DNA of 64,000 nucleotides. It comes from Bacillota bacterium (GTDB lineage Bacteria; Bacillota; Clostridia; Christensenellales; CAG-138). Location of the stretch: the NCBI GenBank assembly GCA_023400985.1, contig JAEXEN010000001.1, positions 1 through 64,000 on the forward strand, in the 5' to 3' direction. The position numbers and the translations under genes are program-made. The notes under the pieces are model-generated. The model saw nothing but the letters and a program-made list of their open reading frames with translations, had not been told where the DNA came from and made no database searches. Below are positions 33,923 to 42,239 of the stretch, piece by piece; position 1 is the stretch's first letter, and each line of letters starts with the position of its first letter.

Positions 33923-34562
33923 CCAGCTTTCGTCGCAGCTGTCTGACGATCTTTAAATATAGTGCGATCGCATCGTCCTGGTTCCCCTGCTCAATAAGTT
34001 GAACACAAGGCTGTACCAACGAATCATATAGCTGCGAGTAAATATTTGCCGCATCTTCTCCTGCGTCAATTTGCTGTACCATAGGCGGCGCGATGCAATA
34101 ATACTCTTCCACCAACGAGGCAAAAGCAGGGTCAACTTGCATGCGTTCATCGCGAAATCTACGGAGTGTCTGTAATTGGCTGCAATCGTCCGGCAGGTTT
34201 AGGCTATTTACGCAGGCACTGGAAATAAAACAGCCACCGCTTGTATTGCTTCCTCCGGTAAGCTGGTCCGGAGAGCAGGGATTACATGGATAGCACTGCG
34301 ACCCCTGATTAAGCTGATCCGGTGAGCAAGGGTTGCAGGGATAGCACTGAGAACCTCCTCCTACCTGATCCGGTGAGCAGGGATTGCAGGGATAGCACTG
34401 AGAGCCCTCTCTAAGCTGATCCGGTGAACAGGGGTTACAGGGATAACACTGAGAACCCCTGCTTATCTCATCAGGAGAGCAGGGGTTGCAACTTGATAAA
34501 AGCAATGTGTCGGCACACGGTGTTACACATACAAATGATGGCTGCAGCTTTTTCAAATCCAT
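33906..34562 (-). CDS. Cys-rich tandem-repeat protein with CFI-box C-terminal domain; probable substrate of the radical SAM enzyme
   Basis: 218-aa protein without signal peptide. Residues 26-110 are five tandem units of about 17 residues with pattern NPCSPDQxxxGSQCYPC; the first four are nearly perfect and the fifth decays into SNTSGGC. Each unit carries three Cys, giving CYPCNPC at the joints and a repeated CSPD. The C-terminal half (about 111-218) matches the CFI-box C-terminal domain: CFISSAC, PDDCSQL, LRRFRDE, EEYYCIAPPMVQ and a terminal helix. Function is unknown. The start is well supported by AGGAG 6 nt upstream. Overlap with the radical SAM/SPASM gene suggests cotranslation and modification of the repeats. 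Confidence 0.8.
   Translation of the reverse strand: MDLKKLQPSFVCVTPCADTLLLSSCNPCSPDEISRGSQCYPCNPCSPDQLREGSQCYPCNPCSPDQVGGGSQCYPCNPCSPDQLNQGSQCYPCNPCSPDQLTGGSNTSGGCFISSACVNSLNLPDDCSQLQTLRRFRDERMQVDPAFASLVEEYYCIAPPMVQQIDAGEDAANIYSQLYDSLVQPCVQLIEQGNQDDAIALYLKIVRQLRRKLDAGHV
34233..34487 (-). repeat. Five 51-bp coding tandem repeats
   Basis: In-frame repeats of 51 bp (17 codons) encode the NPCSPD..GSQCYPC units. Synonymous changes differ between units, so the array is not a very recent amplification, and conserved Cys, Pro and Asp positions suggest selection on the peptide. Confidence 0.85.
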
Positions 34563-34708
34563 TTATCTCCTATGTTATTGCTTACATGTATTGTGAAGCA
34601 TAATATATTATACTTTGCCCGCAGTAATTCTTCAAGAAAGCCGCAAATGAATATGTCGCCGCCGTTGGTTCCGAGGCGAGGCTTCACAAAGCAGGTTTTT
34701 TATGTGCA

Positions 34709-34733
34709 AGTCAGGAGCGAGATTCGAACTCAC
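34709..34733 (-). other. tRNA 3'-end fragment (possible integration scar)
   Basis: On the minus strand GTGAG-TTCGAAT-CTCGC forms an intact T arm followed by TCCTGAC, the 3' strand of an acceptor stem. No matching 5' half (GTCAGGA, D arm, anticodon arm) is found within 100 bp upstream. A tRNA 3' end without the rest of the gene is a typical trace left by an integrase-type element. It lies beside the Cys-rich/radical SAM pair. The rest of the 34563-34847 gap has no gene. Confidence 0.6.
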
Positions 34734-34847
34734 GGGCTTTTGCCGGTATGCCGCAGCGCCGCGGCCCGGCGGATTGCGCGTAAAGCACGTTTTATATATA
34801 ATTGAAAAAGACGGCAAAAGCCAAACAGCGCGGAAAGGCTGAGGTAT

Positions 34848-36323
34848 ATGAGGAAGAAACATGTCTCTCGTACGGTCGTTTCCGTATTTTTCATTGCGCT
34901 TGCGCTGTTTTTTGGCATGTCGGCCTACATCGAGCACGGGCGGCAGGCGCGGGAGGACGAGCAGCTTCGCTATATCGCCAGCACCGTGAGCGCGCAGGTT
35001 TACGAAGTCCTTTCCCTGCAGATGGGCAAAACCAAAACGCTTGAGGCCTTTATCGTACAGAACAACGGCGGCACAGAGGGTTTCGAAAAGGTGGCGCGGC
35101 TGCTGGCGGCCGAACACGGCGTGCGCAATGTGCTGTTGGCGCCAAACGGAATCGTATCGGATGTTTATCCGCTTAAGGGAAACGAGAGCGTTATCGGCCA
35201 CGACCTGACGGGTGCGAACGCCGGCGATAAAGAAGCGCAAACCGCCATAGAACGCGGTGCAATGATCATGGCTGGGCCGTTCAGCCTCGTACAGGGCGGC
35301 ATAGGCATCGCGGGGAGGCTTCCCGTGTATCTCGATGGGTCGTTCTGGGGGTTGGTTTCCGTCACGCTGGACTATCCCGAGCTTTTCGAAGGCCTGAGCT
35401 CCGTTGAAAACCTGCATGCACAGGGCTTTGCGTGCAGGGTCTGGCGCGTAAACCCGGACACGAACGAGGAGCAGACGGTATTATCAAGCGGCGGCGGTAT
35501 CGTAAACCGTGGGTTCGATTATGCGTTCCCCCTTTTCAACACGGAGTGGTATGTGAGCGTATACCCCGAAAAACCATGGTACGCGCAAATAAGCGTTATT
35601 TTAAGCGCATTGGTGAGCCTTGCGCTCAGCATTTCCGCCGCTGCGGGCGCGGTGGCATATACGACCATCCGCCGCATGGAGCGCGAAGCGGCCGAAACCC
35701 GCATTGCGGCCTTGCAAAAGCAGCTCGAATATGACCGCATGAACATCCTTCTCACCCAGATCAGCTCGCACTTTTTCTACCACACGCTCAACTCCATTCA
35801 AGCGCTTATCGTGTTTAACCCGGAAGCCGCCTACGGGATGACGGCGGATTTCTCGCGCTTTTTGCGCTATAAGATGGATAGCGTCAGCTTAAAGAACGGC
35901 CTTGTGCCGTTTCGTGAGGAGATGCGATCCGTGCGCGCTTACGCGGAGATCAACCGCATCCAACTCGACGGCAGGCTTATTATGGAGTACGATGTGTTCG
36001 ATGCGGATTTTCTTATACCCGTGCTCACCGTACAGCCCATCGTGGAAAACGCGATCATCCACGGCATTAAGCCCAAGGTCGGCGGCGGCACAGTGCGCGT
36101 CGAACTTCGCCGCGGCGACGGCTGCTACGAAGTCCGCGTCAGCGACGACGGCGCAGGCTATACGCCGGGCAGCGAAACGTCCTGTCAATCGGTCGGAATT
36201 TCCAACATCCGCGCGCGCATGAACCAATTGGAAGGCTGCACAATAGAAATCGAAAGCGAGCCGGGATGCGGAACGAGCGTGCTGCTTCGTTACGCGGATT
36301 CGCTCGGAAAGGAGGACGCATGA
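34848..36323 (+). CDS. Sensor histidine kinase, LytS/YesM type
   Basis: 491-aa membrane kinase. One membrane helix at about residues 8-28, an extracellular sensing region of cache/CHASE type (about 30-240), a second helix (about 250-272), then the His_kinase (PF06580) domain: QISSHFFYHTLNSIQ with the phosphorylated His, and an HATPase_c domain with VQPIVENAIIHGIKP (N box) and DDGAGYT plus GISNIRARM (G boxes). The His-box is less canonical than QINPHFLFN. GAGG lies just upstream of the ATG. Its stop overlaps the ATG of the response regulator, so the pair works together. Confidence 0.9.
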   Translation: MRKKHVSRTVVSVFFIALALFFGMSAYIEHGRQAREDEQLRYIASTVSAQVYEVLSLQMGKTKTLEAFIVQNNGGTEGFEKVARLLAAEHGVRNVLLAPNGIVSDVYPLKGNESVIGHDLTGANAGDKEAQTAIERGAMIMAGPFSLVQGGIGIAGRLPVYLDGSFWGLVSVTLDYPELFEGLSSVENLHAQGFACRVWRVNPDTNEEQTVLSSGGGIVNRGFDYAFPLFNTEWYVSVYPEKPWYAQISVILSALVSLALSISAAAGAVAYTTIRRMEREAAETRIAALQKQLEYDRMNILLTQISSHFFYHTLNSIQALIVFNPEAAYGMTADFSRFLRYKMDSVSLKNGLVPFREEMRSVRAYAEINRIQLDGRLIMEYDVFDADFLIPVLTVQPIVENAIIHGIKPKVGGGTVRVELRRGDGCYEVRVSDDGAGYTPGSETSCQSVGISNIRARMNQLEGCTIEIESEPGCGTSVLLRYADSLGKEDA

Positions 36324-37120
36324 AAACGATACTGGTCGACGACATGGCGCTGGACATGCAGCTTCTGCAGCTAAAATGCGCGGACTTGCCGGATTTTGAA
36401 ATTGTGGGCATGTTCACCGATCCGGCGGAAGCCGAAGCCTACGCGCAAAAGAACAATGTGGAGTTTGCGATGCTCGACATCGACATGCCCGGCATGAACG
36501 GCATAGAGCTTGCGATGCGGCTGCGTGCGCTTCGGCGGGATATCATCATCGTATTCATCACCGCGCATCCGCGCTTTGCCGTGGAGGCCTTCCGCATCAA
36601 GGCGGACTACATGGTGTTTAAGCCCTTCGACCGCGACGACGTGCTCGACGTGATGGAACGGGCGAAGCTTTTGCAGAATCGCCAGAAAAAGCGCGTTTTC
36701 TTCCATACGTTCGGCAGCTTCGAAATGCTTGTGGACGACAAGCCTGTGCGCTTCCTCTCGTCGAGAGCCAAGGAGCTTATGGCGCTCCTCGTATACCACG
36801 AAGGCCGCAGCGTCAGCATCCACGGTATAATCGAATGCCTTTACGAAGGCAGTGAAAATAAGACCGCCGACAACACAGGCTACCGCAGAACCATCAAAGA
36901 GCTTGCGGATACGCTCAGGGCGTTCGGCGTAGAGGAAATTTTTGTGCGCGAGCGCGGAAGCTGCCGAATACGGCGCGAATTGGTCTCCTGCGATTATTAC
37001 GATTTCTGGGAGGGCAAGCCCGATGCCGTCACCCGTTTCGACGGGAGCTTCCTGAGCGATTACGCTTGGGCGGAACCCGCAATTTTCCGCATGTGCGAAA
37101 AGAAGCGAAAACGCAAATGA
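36320..37120 (+). CDS. Response regulator with winged-helix (SARP-like) output domain
   Basis: 266-aa regulator. The receiver domain (1-120) has the acidic pair at D7/D8, the phosphoacceptor D53 in MLDIDMPGMNG, Thr in VFITAHP and Lys in VFKPFD. The output (about 130-235) looks like a Trans_reg_C/SARP-type winged helix (HTFGSFEMLVDDKPVRFLSSRAKELMALLVYHEG) and not the LytTR domain usually paired with LytS/YesM kinases. AAAGGAGG precedes the ATG. A terminator follows, and the next operon is the BMP importer, a possible target. Confidence 0.9.
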   Translation: MKTILVDDMALDMQLLQLKCADLPDFEIVGMFTDPAEAEAYAQKNNVEFAMLDIDMPGMNGIELAMRLRALRRDIIIVFITAHPRFAVEAFRIKADYMVFKPFDRDDVLDVMERAKLLQNRQKKRVFFHTFGSFEMLVDDKPVRFLSSRAKELMALLVYHEGRSVSIHGIIECLYEGSENKTADNTGYRRTIKELADTLRAFGVEEIFVRERGSCRIRRELVSCDYYDFWEGKPDAVTRFDGSFLSDYAWAEPAIFRMCEKKRKRK

Positions 37121-37153
37121 CCCGCATGGCTAGTTTAAAATGTAAACAGGGAT

Positions 37154-37185
37154 GCTCCGTACGGTTTTCGTACGGAGCGTTTATT
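37154..37185 (+). terminator. Terminator after the two-component operon
   Basis: A perfect 10-bp stem GCTCCGTACG/CGTACGGAGC (37154-37178) with a 5-nt loop is followed by GTTTATTAT. The T-run is short, so some read-through into the importer operon is possible. Confidence 0.7.
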
Positions 37186-37272
37186 ATAGTTTCAATGAAC
37201 ATGTAGCACGATCTTACTGTGACACATCATGTACATCGCAACATCCTTTGGCTCTGGAAGGGGACGTGATCA

Positions 37273-38781
37273 ATGGACGAAATCCTGCGTATGGAGCACA
37301 TCAGCAAGCAGTTCGGCGATTTTTTTGCGAATAAGGACATCCACTTTGACGTACGAAAAGGCGAAGTGCATTCCCTTCTTGGCGAAAACGGCGCGGGAAA
37401 AAGCACGCTGATGAATGTGCTTGTCGGCCTTTACCAGCCGACTGAGGGCAGCATATACCTCAACGGTAAAGAAGTGCGCATCGAGTCGCCCGCGCAGGCG
37501 GTGCGCCTCGGCATAGGCATGGTACACCAGCATTTCATGCTTGTTGAGGCCATGACGGTAATGCAAAACATCATACTCGGCGACAAGCGCGAGAAGGGCT
37601 TGTTTATCCGCCACGATGCGCGCAGAAAGGAGATCCTCGAGCTTTCTTGGCGCTATGGCCTGAACGTGGACCTTGAGGCGCGCGTGACGGACATCTCCGT
37701 AGGCACACAGCAGCGCGTGGAGATATTGAAGGCACTTTACCGCGGCGCGGAAATTCTCGTACTCGACGAGCCGACCGCGGTACTTACGGATATCGAAGTG
37801 GAAGGCCTCTATCAGGTAATCGAGAAGCTCAAGAGCGAAGGAAAAAGCATCATCTTCATCAGCCACAAAATGCGCGAGGTGCTTCATGTAAGCGACCGCG
37901 TGACGATACTTCGCGCAGGAAAAACCATCTGCACGCTCAATGCGGACAAGACCGACGGCAAAGAGCTCGCAAACCTGATGATCGGACGCGACCTGGTCGA
38001 GTGTGACTACGAGAAGGTCGAATCCGCCGGCGAACCGGTGATCGAGATTAAAAACGTCGATTACAACAAGGCATCCAAACACACCGGGCTTTCCGGCGTA
38101 TCGCTGAGCGTTCGCTGCGGAGAAATCGTCGGTATTGCGGGCGTAGACGGAAACGGCCAGAGCCAGCTCTCTCAGCTCGTCACAGGCGTGATCGAGGCCG
38201 AAGCGGGTGAGGTCGTTCTCAAGGGCGAGAAGGTAATGCATTTCACACCGGCGGATTTCATCGAGCGCGGCGTTTCACACATCCCGGAGGACCGCAACCT
38301 TATGGGACTTGTGGGCAATATGACGGTGCAGGAAAACCTGCTTCTGAAAGCTACGCAGGATTGCGAATTCTGTGCGCTCAACGGCTGGTATCTCAAAAAA
38401 AAGGCCATGCGTGCGCATGCCGACTGTATGCGCGACAAGTACGATATCCGCTGCCAGTCTATGGAGCAGGAGATCCGCTCCCTCTCGGGCGGCAACCAAC
38501 AGAAGGTGATCCTTGCACGTGAGCTTGAAGCGACGCCGGATCTGATTGTTGCCGTGCACCCCACGCGCGGGCTTGACATCGGCGCAACACGCTATGTGCG
38601 CGATATGATGATAAGCGCGCGCGACAAGGGCTGCGCGGTGCTTCTCATCAGCGCGGATTTCGATGAGATCCTGCAGATGTCCGACCGCATCCTCGTGATG
38701 TTCGAGGGCAAGATCATGGGCGAATACCCCGGCGGCAATCCGCCCATTCAGGCGATCAGCCTCGCCATGACGGGCAAGTAA
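37273..38781 (+). CDS. BMP-type nucleoside ABC importer, duplicated ATPase subunit
   Basis: 502-aa protein with two ABC ATPase domains in tandem. The first (1-240) has a full Walker A GENGAGKST, the Q-loop region HQHFML and Walker B LVLDEPTAVLT. The second (about 255-500) has the altered Walker A GVDGNGQSQ and signature LSGGNQQKV. This arrangement is typical of carbohydrate/nucleoside importers of the RbsA/YufO type. Together with the two permeases and the BMP lipoprotein it would drive uptake of purine or other nucleosides. GGGGACGTGATCA precedes the ATG. Confidence 0.93.
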   Translation: MDEILRMEHISKQFGDFFANKDIHFDVRKGEVHSLLGENGAGKSTLMNVLVGLYQPTEGSIYLNGKEVRIESPAQAVRLGIGMVHQHFMLVEAMTVMQNIILGDKREKGLFIRHDARRKEILELSWRYGLNVDLEARVTDISVGTQQRVEILKALYRGAEILVLDEPTAVLTDIEVEGLYQVIEKLKSEGKSIIFISHKMREVLHVSDRVTILRAGKTICTLNADKTDGKELANLMIGRDLVECDYEKVESAGEPVIEIKNVDYNKASKHTGLSGVSLSVRCGEIVGIAGVDGNGQSQLSQLVTGVIEAEAGEVVLKGEKVMHFTPADFIERGVSHIPEDRNLMGLVGNMTVQENLLLKATQDCEFCALNGWYLKKKAMRAHADCMRDKYDIRCQSMEQEIRSLSGGNQQKVILARELEATPDLIVAVHPTRGLDIGATRYVRDMMISARDKGCAVLLISADFDEILQMSDRILVMFEGKIMGEYPGGNPPIQAISLAMTGK

Positions 38782-38795
38782 GGAGGGATAAAAAG

Positions 38796-39854
38796 ATGCA
38801 GAAAACAAAACTATTCAGCCTTTTGATTCCGATCTTGTCCATCTTGATAGCGTTTTTAATCGGCATGATTATCATTCTGTTCCTGGGTTCGAACCCGTTC
38901 CAGGCGATCGGCTTCCTTGTAAAAGGCGCGTTCGGTTCCACAACGAACCTTGCCAACACCTTTGTGCGCGCGATGCCGCTGATCTTCTGCGGGCTGTGTA
39001 CATGCTTCGCTTACCGCTGCGGCGTGTTCAACCTTGGCGGCGAGGGGCAGTTTCTTTCCGGCGCGATGGCTGCCATCACGGTTTCACTCCTGATCGGCAG
39101 CGAGGGCTGGTGGGTCACGATCCTTGCAATCATCGCGGGCACCGTTGCGGGCGGGCTCTGGGGGCTTTTGCCCGGCCTTCTCAAGATATGGCGCGGCCTC
39201 AACGAAATGATCACGACCATCATGCTCAACTACGTCGCGACGCTTTTTATGGGCTATCTCTACACCACGGCGCTTCGCGAGGGCAGCGTGCCGCAGACGG
39301 CGCCCGTGCCTGAGGCGACGGAGATCGGCCGCGTAATCCCGGATCTTCGCATCACATGGGGCATCGTCATTGCGCTTGTACTCGGCATTATGCTGTGGTA
39401 CTTCCTGTTTTACACATCCAAGGGCTTTAAGCTTCGGGCGGTGGGCTTCAACCAAACTGCCAGTAGCTTTAACGGCCTTTCGGTCAAACGCTACATGCTT
39501 TCGGCGTTCATCATATCGGGCGCGATCGCAGGGCTTGGCGGCGCGTGCGACATCCTCGGCACGCAGTTCCGCCTGATCAGCGGTTACGGCAGCGGTTACG
39601 GCTTTGACGGCGTGGCCATCGCACTCATAGCACAGCTTCACCCCCTCGCAACCATGATCGTTGCGTACTTCTTCGCGGTGCTGCGCGTTGGTTCCACCAC
39701 CATGCAGGTTGGCACGGGCGTTCCCACAAGCGTGATCGATATCATCCAGGCGCTCGTGATCATTTTCGCCGTGGCCGGCTCGTCGATGCTCTATCTGCCC
39801 AAAATTCGCGCAATTCTATTCAACCTTTTCGAGAAAAAGGAGGCGGTATCATAA
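38796..39854 (+). CDS. BMP-type nucleoside ABC importer, permease 1
   Basis: 352-aa membrane permease of the BPD_transp_2 family (YufP-like). Family markers are FRCGVFNLGGEGQF-like (YRCGVFNLGGEGQFLSGA), GLLKIWRGLNEMITTIMLNYVA and the later SGYGSGYGFDGVAIAL. About nine or ten helices. AAGGAGGGATAAAAAG precedes the ATG and the stop overlaps the start of the second permease (TAATG), showing tight coupling. Confidence 0.92.
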   Translation: MQKTKLFSLLIPILSILIAFLIGMIIILFLGSNPFQAIGFLVKGAFGSTTNLANTFVRAMPLIFCGLCTCFAYRCGVFNLGGEGQFLSGAMAAITVSLLIGSEGWWVTILAIIAGTVAGGLWGLLPGLLKIWRGLNEMITTIMLNYVATLFMGYLYTTALREGSVPQTAPVPEATEIGRVIPDLRITWGIVIALVLGIMLWYFLFYTSKGFKLRAVGFNQTASSFNGLSVKRYMLSAFIISGAIAGLGGACDILGTQFRLISGYGSGYGFDGVAIALIAQLHPLATMIVAYFFAVLRVGSTTMQVGTGVPTSVIDIIQALVIIFAVAGSSMLYLPKIRAILFNLFEKKEAVS

Positions 39855-40783
39855 TGGAGTGGGGTGTGATTTCAGACCTTCTTATTTCCGCCGTGCGCAT
39901 GGCTACGCCCCTGTTGTTCGTGGCGCTCGCCGAGCTCTATTCGGAGCGTGCGGGCCTTGTCAACATAGGCCTTGACGGCATTATGGCCTTCGGCGCGCTC
40001 GCGGGATTCCTCGTGTGCTATTGGACGGGCAACCCGCTGATTGGCGTGCTCTGCGGCGCGATCGGCGGGGTGCTTGTAAACCTTGTGTATGCGTTTTGCA
40101 CCGTGACGCTCGCCGGGCAGCAGATCGTGTTCGGCATGGCCATCAACATACTGGCGCCGGCGCTTGCCTCTTTTCTCTATCGCATCGTGTTCGGCGTGAG
40201 CTCCACGCTTGCGCAGGCGACGCTCATGAAGTCTGTGGCGATTCCCGTGCTCAAGGATATCCCGTTTTTCGGCAAGCTCCTTTTTGATCAAACGCCGATG
40301 GTGTACGCGGTGTATCTGATCGTCGTCATAACGGCAATCTACTTCAATCGCACAAAATCCGGCCTCAATTACAAGGCCGTGGGCGAATACCCGAAGGCCG
40401 CGGAAACCAACGGCATCAACGTCTTGAAACAAAAGTATGTTGCGAGCATCCTCTGCGGCCTGTTGGCGGGCATGGGCGGCGCGTATCTGACCACCTGCTA
40501 TGTCAACACCTATTCGGACGGTATCGTCGCCGGGCGCGGCTTCATCGCACTTGCGGCGGTCATCTTCGGCCGCTGGTCGGCATCGGGCGTGTTGATGGCC
40601 TGTTTGCTCTTCGGCTTCTTCGACGCGCTGCAATTGAGGCTCCAGATCGGCACAGATCTGATCCCGTATCAGCTCTTCCAGATGATCCCGTATGTGATGA
40701 CGCTGATCGCCTTGACGATCTTTGGCAGCAAGATCGCCGGCCCCAAGGCCAAAGGCAAGCCGTATTACAGAGAGGACCGTTAA
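39854..40783 (+). CDS. BMP-type nucleoside ABC importer, permease 2
   Basis: 309-aa membrane permease of the BPD_transp_2 family (YufQ-like). Signature segments are RMATPLLFVALAELYSERAGLVNIGLDG, LAGQQIVFGMAINI, and AGRGFIALAAVIFGRW. It pairs with permease 1 to form the membrane channel of the importer. The start codon overlaps the previous stop. Confidence 0.92.
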   Translation: MEWGVISDLLISAVRMATPLLFVALAELYSERAGLVNIGLDGIMAFGALAGFLVCYWTGNPLIGVLCGAIGGVLVNLVYAFCTVTLAGQQIVFGMAINILAPALASFLYRIVFGVSSTLAQATLMKSVAIPVLKDIPFFGKLLFDQTPMVYAVYLIVVITAIYFNRTKSGLNYKAVGEYPKAAETNGINVLKQKYVASILCGLLAGMGGAYLTTCYVNTYSDGIVAGRGFIALAAVIFGRWSASGVLMACLLFGFFDALQLRLQIGTDLIPYQLFQMIPYVMTLIALTIFGSKIAGPKAKGKPYYREDR

Positions 40784-40891
40784 AGCTTCGCGCTTTGACG
40801 TTTTCCTGAATTGATGCACCTAACAAAATATTGCGGTAATTCCGGGCGAACGCCCGATTACAAAACTAAACTTTGGAGGGAAAAGGATACC

Positions 40892-41881
40892 ATGAAGAAA
40901 GTTTTTGCCCTTGTGCTTGCCCTGTGCCTGTCGCTGGCCGTTTTGAGCGGCTGCGCCGGTACGCCCGCTGCATCCGATGGCGATAAGGTCTACAAAGTCG
41001 CGATGATCTGCGATTCCAGCATTTCCGACGGTGGTTGGGGCGCCGCCTGCTACAACGGCATGGTCTCCGCCGCCGAGAAACGCGGCTGGGAAACCACCTA
41101 CACCGACTCGATCGACCAATCCGCCTACGCCGACACCATGATCAGCTACTGCGACCTCGGCTATGACATGATCTTCGCGCCGGGCAACCAGTACAGCGAT
41201 GCCGTGAAGCAGGTTGCCGCGGACTATCCTGAAGTCAGCTTTGCGGTGCTCAACGGCGCGGTCGACCTTCCCACCGATAACATCATGAGCATGCTGCCCG
41301 ATGCCAACCAGATCGGCTCCATCGCGGGCATCATCGCGGGCATGATGAGCAAAACTAACGTCATCGGCTTCATCGGCGGCATGGAGCTTGACACCACGAA
41401 GTCCAAGCTTGCGAACTTCGAATCCGCCGCAAAGGTCATCAACCCCGAGATCAAGGCCGTTTCCGCCTATGCAGGCAACTTCAACGACACCGCGAAGGGT
41501 ATGGAGCTTGCCGCTTCCATGATCAGCGAGGGGGCGGACGTATTCTTCGGCGACGCTTCCGCGGTCGATTCCGGCGCGCGTCAGGCCATCGACCAGGCCA
41601 ACGGCGACACGGTAAAAATCATCGACATCGGCCAGCCCGCCGACTTGCTTGGCCAAAACCCCTGCGTAGCGGCCAGCGTTGTTACCGATAACGCCGGTAT
41701 GCTCGCCATCTGCATGGAGAAGAGCGAAACCGGTACCTTCGGCAACGAAGTCGTCTACGGCTCGCTCGAGAACAACTGCGTGTATCTGGGCAAGTTCAAC
41801 GATGCGCTCATCGATGCCGCCACGCAGCAGCAAATCCTTGACTACGTCAAGCAGCTTCAGGAAAACACCTTCGGCAAGTAA
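40892..41881 (+). CDS. BMP-family substrate-binding lipoprotein
   Basis: 329-aa lipoprotein (lipobox LSGC at about residue 20) of the Bmp/Med family, the nucleoside-binding component of the importer. Typical segments: KVAMICDSSISDGGWGAACYNG, DLGYDMIFAPGNQYSDAV, FIGGMELDTTKSKLANFESAAK and DVFFGDASAVDSGARQAID. The ATG at 40892 lies behind TGGAGGGAAAAGGA; the longer frame from 40811 has no signal peptide at its start. A terminator follows. Confidence 0.93.
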   Translation: MKKVFALVLALCLSLAVLSGCAGTPAASDGDKVYKVAMICDSSISDGGWGAACYNGMVSAAEKRGWETTYTDSIDQSAYADTMISYCDLGYDMIFAPGNQYSDAVKQVAADYPEVSFAVLNGAVDLPTDNIMSMLPDANQIGSIAGIIAGMMSKTNVIGFIGGMELDTTKSKLANFESAAKVINPEIKAVSAYAGNFNDTAKGMELAASMISEGADVFFGDASAVDSGARQAIDQANGDTVKIIDIGQPADLLGQNPCVAASVVTDNAGMLAICMEKSETGTFGNEVVYGSLENNCVYLGKFNDALIDAATQQQILDYVKQLQENTFGK

Positions 41882-41914
41882 GCCGTATTGCATGAAATAA
41901 GTAAAACGCATAAA

Positions 41915-41953
41915 AAGCGGGGCGAGGCCAAAAGAGGCATTCGCCCCGTTTCT
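41915..41953 (+). terminator. Rho-independent terminator of the BMP importer operon
   Basis: GCGGGGCGA (41917-41925) pairs with TCGCCCCGT (41941-41949) and a T-rich stretch follows. The rest of the 41882-42239 gap holds the promoter of the VanW gene and no gene. Confidence 0.85.
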
Positions 41954-42012
41954 ATAAGCGGCAGCCAAACCGCCATGCGCGTTGGTTTTGCCATCTGGAC
42001 ATGCACCGACTG

Positions 42013-42042
42013 TTGACAATCCGATATTCACTCAGTCATAAT
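42013..42042 (+). promoter_or_regulatory. Promoter of the VanW-domain gene
   Basis: TTGACA (42013-42018), an 18-bp spacer and CATAAT (42037-42042). The leader to the ATG is about 190 nt; no riboswitch pattern is recognised in it. Confidence 0.6.
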
Positions 42043-42239
42043 ATGTTTAAATAGTTGAGCTAATGTTCAATCAAAGTCGCTCAATTGGAGAAAATTTGAG
42101 ACCATTGGAGCCCGGGAGGCTGTTTATACGTCTTATTGATAAGGCCGGTATATTGGTCGTTGCGCTGTTCTATGATCATGATACGCATTGGCGCAGCTTA
42201 ACAAATTAAAAAATGATAATGCGAACAGGAAGAAAAGCT

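Noticed and set aside
34233..34487. CRISPR array at the 51-bp repeats
   Set aside because: The repeats are contiguous, in frame and protein-coding, without unique spacers; no cas genes occur in the window.
34572..34805. 77-codon plus-strand frame over the tRNA fragment
   Set aside because: It is an antisense reading of the tRNA 3' end (RSEIRTHG), a well-known false gene, and has no ribosome-binding site.
37180..37272. Purine riboswitch upstream of the nucleoside importer
   Set aside because: The leader lacks the conserved purine-aptamer loops and three-way junction; only a terminator and loose inverted repeats are visible.
40820..42031. Long antisense frame opposite the BMP lipoprotein
   Set aside because: It mirrors a highly biased coding gene, has no ribosome-binding site, and encodes no recognisable domain; similar antisense frames occur opposite the permease genes.
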